NCBI GenBank assembly: GCA_026168455.1
Contig: CM047426.1
Location: forward strand, 45,278,307-45,342,306
Length of the DNA stretch: 64,000 bases
Direction of reading: 5' to 3'
Origin: Theocolax elegans
Taxonomy: Eukaryota; Arthropoda; Insecta; Hymenoptera; Cerocephalidae
The position numbers and the translations under genes are program-made. The notes below the pieces were generated by a model that did not search any database, had not been told where the DNA came from, and was given only the letters and a program-made list of their open reading frames with translations. Each line of letters starts with the position of its first letter. The stretch's first letter is position 1. Positions 57,830-64,000 of this stretch are shown piece by piece.

Positions 57830-59492
57830 ATGGAAGAACTCCTACAGTGTGTTAATAAATTTGTTACGAATAAGAAACACACGAGTTATACGGATAAAAT
57901 TATTGCAGAAAACTACAACAAAACAGTTAAATTTCTCAAAAACAACCAAGATGTTGTGTTTACCAAGGCGGATAAGGGGGCGGTATGCGTTATTATGGAG
58001 AGATCTATGTATATTAGGAACATGGAGGACTCACTCAATGACAGAAAATATTATACAGAAATTAAAAAATGCCCGCTTAGGAAATTGCAAACTAAAATTC
58101 AATCTATTATAAAAGATTGGGATAATGAAAGCATTTTTAATAATGAAAATAGTTTTGATAATATTAAATTAAATTTAGACAACACTAACATACCTAAAGC
58201 TTGTGGTTTAATTAAGATTCACAAAATAGTAGTTTTCGTGCAAAGGCCGTAAAGTAGAACTTTTTCAGCCGAGTGTGGAAAGTAGCGTCCGAGGACCTGC
58301 GAAGCAGGTCCGAGGATCGCTACTTTACATGCGAGGCTGAAAAAGTTTACGGCCGAGGAGCGAACATTACTTTTCGAGAGAGTATCCGTAAAGTACGACT
58401 TTACGTACTGTTTTGCGGACGTAAAGTGCGACTTTACGAACACGTGTACAGTCTTGACGGACACGTGTACAAAAAAAATATTGTATTGAAATTGCTAAGA
58501 ACTTTACGGATACTCTCTCGAAAAGTAATGTTCGCTCCTCGGCCGTAAACTTTTTCAGCCTCGCATGTAAAGTAGCGATCCTCGGACCTGCTTCGCAGGT
58601 CCTCGGACGCTACTTTCCACACTCGGCTGAAAAAGTTCTACTTTACGGCCTTTGCACGAAAACTACTATTTTGTGAATCTTAATTAAACCACAAGCTTTA
58701 GGTATGTTAGTGTTGTCTAAATTTAATTTAATATTATCAAAACTATTTTCATTATTAAAAATGCTTTCATTATCCCAATCTTTTATAATAGATTGAATTT
58801 TAGTTTGCAATTTCCTAAGCGGGCATTTTTTAATTTCTGTATAATATTTTCTGTCATTGAGTGAGTCCTCCATCTTCCTAATATACATAGCTCTCTCTAT
58901 CCGCCTTGGTAAACACAACATCTTGTTTGTTTTTCAGAAATTTAACTGTTTTGTTTATTTGTTTTTCACCGGAGTTTGTTGACCCTTTGGAGGATGTTGA
59001 ACTTCGAGGTGTCAACGACTTCATAAGTGTACGTAATTCCATGAAAGTATTTAATCTAAGTAGCATATACGTGATCCAATACCAAGTTCATAGATGGTAA
59101 AAGAAGTTATCGTTCGTCCAAAAATAGTTTAATAAACAGACTCGAAACAGAAAATGATAAAAAGTAAAAAATTAAACAAACTCAAATTAAATGACGAAAA
59201 ATACATGTGACATACAAATTTATTTTATAATACGGAGTCCGAAGGTGAATTTGTTGATATAAGAGATAAATGTGTAGTTAACACCACGAAAAGAGATATC
59301 GCTCCTTACGTTCGCGATACATTGCGTCTTGGCGAAAAATTTAATTTTACCTCCAATTTCGATAAAAGCACCGCTTTCGAAATTTTGAAAGACATTTAGT
59401 TCCACCTTCAAGTTAATGAAACTAACACACAAGATAACAATACTAATGTCGATTTAAATTATGAAAGTATTGCGGTTAGGAATAATAAATTA
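57830..59492. repeat. amplified inverted module 2 (1,663 bp)
   Basis: Same structure as module 1, one base shorter (AAAAG to AAAG near 59,045). Confidence 0.85.
58379..58394. other. inversion junction 2, 16-bp shared sequence
   Basis: Same AGAGTATCCGTAAAGT switch point as at 56,715. Confidence 0.8.
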
Positions 59493-59889
59493 ATGGAAGA
59501 ACTCCTACAGTGTGTTAATAAATTTGTTACGAATAAGAAACACACGAGTTATACGGATAAAATTATTGCAGAAAACTACAACAAAACAGTTAAATTTCTC
59601 AAAAACAACCAAGATGTTGTGTTTACCAAGGCGGATAAGGGGGCGGTATGCGTTATTATGGAGAGATCTATGTATATTAGGAACATGGAGGACTCACTCA
59701 ATGACAGAAAATATTATACAGAAATTAAAAAATGCCCGCTTAGGAAATTGCAAACTAAAATTCAATCTATTATAAAAGATTGGGATAATGAAAGCATTTT
59801 TAATAATGAAAATAGTTTTGATAATATTAAATTAAATTTAGACAACACTAACATACCTAAAGCTTGTGGTTTAATTAAGATTCACAAAA

Positions 59890-60189
59890 TAGTAGTTTTC
59901 GTGCAAAGGCCGTAAAGTAGAACTTTTTCAGCCGAGTGTGGAAAGTAGCGTCCGAGGACCTGCGAAGCAGGTCCGAGGATCGCTACTTTACATGCGAGGC
60001 TGAAAAAGTTTACGGCCGAGGAGCGAACATTACTTTTCGAGAGAGTATCCGTAAAGTTCTTAGCAATTTCAATACAATATTTTTTTTTGTACACGTGTCC
60101 GTCAAGACTGTACACGTGTTCGTAAAGTCGCACTTTACGTCCGCAAAACAGTACGTAAAGTCGTACTTTACGGATACTCTATCGAAAAA
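59890..60189 (+). mobile_element. hairpin-rich CGTAAAGT MITE in right arm 2
   Basis: Full-length copy matching 45,416-45,715. Confidence 0.75.
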
Positions 60190-61205
60190 AATTTTCCCAT
60201 TCGTATTATAGTATCTGCTCTTAATAGTCCTACTTATGCTTTTGATAAAGCGTTAAGTATATTATTTAATAAATATATTCCAAAACCAGTATCAAACTTA
60301 AAAAATAGTACAGAATTGAAAAAAATATTAGACAATTTGAGTGTTCCCTCCAATTACAGATTAGTTTCTTTTGATGTGGTTTCTCTTTTTCCAAATTTAC
60401 CAAAAAATTTAATACTACAAGCAATATCAAAAAATGGAGATTTTTGAAAAATAGCATTCCCCTTGTTAAGATTGAATTTATGGAGGGGATAGAGCAACTC
60501 TTGGACTCAACCTTTTTGCAGTTTAATAATAAAATATATAAACAAGTAATAGGAGCTCCTATGGGTGTTTGTACCAGTCCATGGTTCGCAGATATGGTTT
60601 TAGAAACTTTAGAAATTTCATGTCTTGATAGTTTTAAGAACGACATACTACTGTATAAAAGATATGTAGATGATACTCTATTAATAATTAAAGAAAATAA
60701 AATCGATGAGGTTCTAAACAAGTTTAATAACTTTTGTGATCCTCTTAAATTTACATTGGAGCTAGAATTGGATGGTAGATTGCCTTTTCTTGACCTACAT
60801 ATTTACAGATACGATAACACTACGCCTATAACCAATTGGTATAGAAAAAAACTCAGCTTCAGGCCGTTACCTTAATTTTCATTCACATCACCCACAATCT
60901 CAAAAAATAGCAATGGTTTACAACTTAGTTGATAAGGCGATTTCACTATCTGATTCCATTTTTCACAAAGAAAATGTTAAAATAATAACGAACTTTTTAT
61001 TAAATAATAATTATCCGCTTGCATTTATTCGAAAATATATTAATAAAAGAATTTTATACTTAAATAATAATATTAACACTAATATTAACGATAATCTATT
61101 AAACAGAAATCAAATCCGGAGACCAAGGGTTGTTTTACCATTCATAAAGGGATTGACCCCGAAACTGAACGTATTTATTAAGAAGCATGATTTTCTATTG
61201 ATTAA

Positions 61206-61719
61206 GGGGATGTCGGAGCTATAGCCTCCATCAAAAGCCGCTCGATCTCTCGGTTTCGAATGGCGCTGTAGTCAGGTGTCGATTTCTACGATAAACGTAC
61301 TTAAAACATAAATTATTAATTTTACAGCTACATAGAGCTGTTGAAAGATACTTTCCCCCCTAGCTATGACTAAACTTAAGGTAATTATAATATTACTCTT
61401 GGAAGCAAATGTTTATTTTTTTAAAGAAATGTGAAATACGTCTCATATTCAATGAATCTATATCTGCCGTAATGCTACACGCAACGTATTTCACATTTCT
61501 TTAAAAAAATAAACATTTGCTTCCAAGAGTAATATTATAATTACCTTAAGTTTAGTCATAGCTAGGGGGGAAAGTATCTTTCAACAGCTCTATGTAGCTG
61601 TAAAATTAATAATTTATGTTTTAAGTACGTTTATCGTAGAAATCGACACCTGGCTACAGCGCCATTCGAAACCGAGAGATCGAGCGGCTTTTGATGGAGG
61701 CTATAGCTCCGACATCCCC
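61206..61719. mobile_element. TTAA-flanked MITE in right arm 2
   Basis: Copy of 46,732-47,245 with TTAA at both edges. Confidence 0.85.
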
Positions 61720-62956
61720 TTAATCGCACTATAAATAAATTTAACAGGATTATTAAATTAGGTAAAGATAAAACAGTAAAGAATGAAATTTGTAATATTG
61801 TATATAAGATACCATGTGGTAATTGCCCAGCGTTATACATAGGCACAAGTAAGCGTAAACTCAAAACCCGCATAAGAGAACATGAATATGACGTAAAAAA
61901 TAAAAATGACAGATCCGCATTAGCGGTCCACACAATTAAAATAGGACATAGCATTGATTTAAAAAAAAAACATGTATCATGGACATTGAAAATAATTTTA
62001 AAAAACGTATGATTTCTGAAATGATGAATATTTATATACATGACAAGACATTAAACCGTATTGAAGATGTAAATTTTTTAAAAAACATATATAAAGTTAC
62101 GCTTGACAGTGTTAAAATGTTACGTGCGTAGGCGGTATAGTACATCGATAATTGTTAACTCTTTCGCCTGGCCGTCCACTTGATGTGTTCAGTCTCTGGG
62201 TATGGGGGGATTATGCGGCGCATGGAGGTGGCACGTCTTATGAGCTGCCGGGGGGAATCCTAGTAGGCTTGGATTTAACAGGTCGAGTGTGTTACATCTT
62301 CGCGGCGCATGGTTGCCTAATACATGAGAGAAGTTTCAGCTCGTTTGGCCCCGCAATATATCTGCTCTTTTATTATTTTGATACGTTTCGCACGTTTGTA
62401 TTTGTACGTATACACGTTGTGCATGTATTATATGTATATATGTACACACTTGTATATGTATTTGCCGAAATGTATTGTTAGCGGTTAGACGACGTTGAGA
62501 TTATATATCATTTATAATAGTATGTACGTCTTACTAGTGTACAGGACTCCCTTCGGGGAGGTCCTCGTTTCTCTTCGATATGTTAAGTGGAGGGTTGTGC
62601 GATGGTAAAAGACCTTTTAATTGTAAAATAATTCTTTTCTCTAGTTTATATTCAGTTTTTTTAATCTTTAATATTAATTTTAATTTGATAGTTACGTGCG
62701 ATGTTGATGGAGAGTTGTGATTCACCCAATATGTTAACTTAATATCTCTGCGCCTTTTTTTATTGGTAAGATTATGTTCTACGTGAGTTTTATTGTTTTT
62801 ATCATATTAATTTTTGCAAATTGTCAATTTAATAAGTGGTTTTTTTTGTATAGCCTTGAAAATGGACGGTTTAAAAAACGTCCAAAACGTCGGCAGTTAA
62901 TAAAAATTGAGTTCGTGGAGATCAATTTGAGTCTTATTTTTTATTACAAAATTAAA

Positions 62957-63620
62957 AAATATTTTTCGCCCTTGTAACCTGTAGTATGTGGTCCATTTAA
63001 ATCAATATGTATAATCTCCAAAATATCATTTGAACTACGTCTCTTATTTTCGAAACTTATATTATGCACATGTGGCACATTTTAAATAATCTTTTTCAAA
63101 TTCATTTGGCATTCCTTCAATCAGCTTATTTTGGCATAATATATTTAAATAATTAAAATTCACATGACCAAGCATTTTGTGAAATTTTTCTTTTAAGGTC
63201 ATATTACGGGTTACATTTTCAGTTACATATGTTTTTTTATTATCAGTTAAGCTAGTTATTTTGTAAATATTATTCACTTTATGTGCCACTGCTATTAATT
63301 CATTATTTTGATTAAATATTTTAGATTTATTATCCTCTGATATAATTTTATTACTGACAGTAAATCTACCATAACTTATTAAATTTTTATCCATGTTTTA
63401 ACAAAAAATACGTTTTCCATTTTAACTTCTTTTTTTTTTCATTATTTACTACAAAATTGTGTATGATATTTCCAACTTTAGTAGCCTTTAAAATTTTACC
63501 ATCACCTATTTTAACATTAATTAGAGTTTTTAAATTTGTAAAATCAGAATAATAACTTTCATTATTAATAATTTGGTAAGAACACCCACTATCTAATATT
63601 CAATCAATTTCATTTACGCA
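62957..63620 (-). pseudogene. Copia protease and pre-integrase fragment, right arm 2
   Basis: Copy of 48,483-49,145, carrying the same right-arm-specific substitutions (GRFTVSNK). Confidence 0.8.
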
Positions 63621-63623
63621 ATT

Positions 63624-64000
63624 GAGGAGCTGGATGCAAGAACACGCCGAGCGCGGCGAATGGATAGAGGAGGCGGAGAGAAATTAAGAAATTGACGTCA
63701 CCGTGACCAAATTTTTTAATTTGCCGAATTTAATTTTAAAAAATACTGTCGTATGCAGAATTACAAGACGCACCTTTTTTCTATTTAATTTTTTTCTGTA
63801 CGATGTGCAGATCAGATGAAAAAAATTAAGAACTGGAAATTTAGAAAACGGATTTTTAATCCATTTTTCAAAATTGAATCGCTGTAACTTTGACAAATCT
63901 TAATGAAATTTCCTGACTTTTCGTACAGATACTTAATATAGTCTAACGATAAATATAAACCTGTGAAAAATTCTACTTCATAAATAAATTTTATACAACA
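63624..64000. mobile_element. TIR element with AATT target, cut by window end
   Basis: Left TIR GAGGAGCTGGATGC after AATT, matching 49,149 onward. The right half lies outside the window. Confidence 0.85.

Larger units (their letters stand above)
59220..62956 (+). pseudogene. Penelope-like element, plus strand, right arm 2
   Basis: Copy of 44,746-48,482 at offset 14,474, with the same stop, frameshifts and MITE insertions. The coding trace ends at TAG about 62,131. Confidence 0.85.
51480..64000. repeat. direct repeat unit 2, expanded and truncated by window end
   Basis: Left arm at offset 11,150 from unit 1, right arm at offset 14,474. The difference of 3,324 bp equals two extra central modules of about 1,662 bp. 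Confidence 0.9.

Noticed and set aside
40330..64000. CRISPR-like or satellite array
   Set aside because: Repeats are kilobase-sized, inverted and built of known transposon parts, with no short regular repeat-spacer pattern.

Overview
This window is repeat-dense eukaryotic DNA, most likely from an insect. The evidence is the AT-rich background, a CCTAA-type telomere-like run, GT-AG introns inside transposon genes, and a mix of Penelope-like, Gypsy, Copia, CR1/Jockey-type LINE, Mutator-like and MITE families. A hymenopteran such as an ant is plausible but not proven. I see no clear single-copy host gene, rRNA or canonical functional tRNA. Nearly every coding trace is a broken mobile-element gene, and much of the window consists of elements inserted into other elements.

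Layout. 1-3,680: a short non-autonomous LTR element (TRIM-like) with a tRNA-Lys-type primer site and tRNA-like modules, a 388-bp AT-rich satellite, and a partial copy of the whole block displaced by 2,150 bp. 3,763-8,885: a duplicated module with a minus-strand LTR and a decayed LINE, cut by a solo LTR (7,256-8,277). 8,886-10,715: GC-rich non-coding DNA. 10,720-13,150: a Penelope-like fragment holding a second solo LTR. 13,940-14,287: a fold-back repeat. 15,884-20,606: two decayed LINEs with PHD-type ORF1 and a Penelope 3' fragment. 20,923-22,352: a giant fold-back element. 23,115-28,731: a spliced, unnamed transposon-like gene interrupted by a 3.8-kb composite that itself holds a solo LTR. 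29,206-30,919: an almost complete Mutator-like transposase pseudogene. 32,366-38,091 (minus): a Gypsy element with gag, a -1 frameshift site, pol, integrase and a coiled-coil third ORF. 38,245-39,205 (minus): a Copia RT fragment.

40,330-64,000 is the most striking part. A Copia element was split by a Penelope-like element. The pair exists as a palindrome with about 4-kb arms and a short unpaired centre. The whole palindromic unit is duplicated directly, 11,150 bp away. In the second unit the palindrome centre is amplified by two extra inverted modules of about 1,664 bp. The plus-to-minus switches fall on a 16-bp match inside a hairpin-rich MITE. Shared frameshifts and shared MITE insertions in all arms show that decay came before amplification.

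The genes do not form a cellular pathway. What links them is nesting, which gives a relative order: Copia, then Penelope, then the TTAA and hairpin MITEs inside Penelope, then inversion, duplication and central amplification. The AATT-flanked TIR element was inserted on the right arms only.
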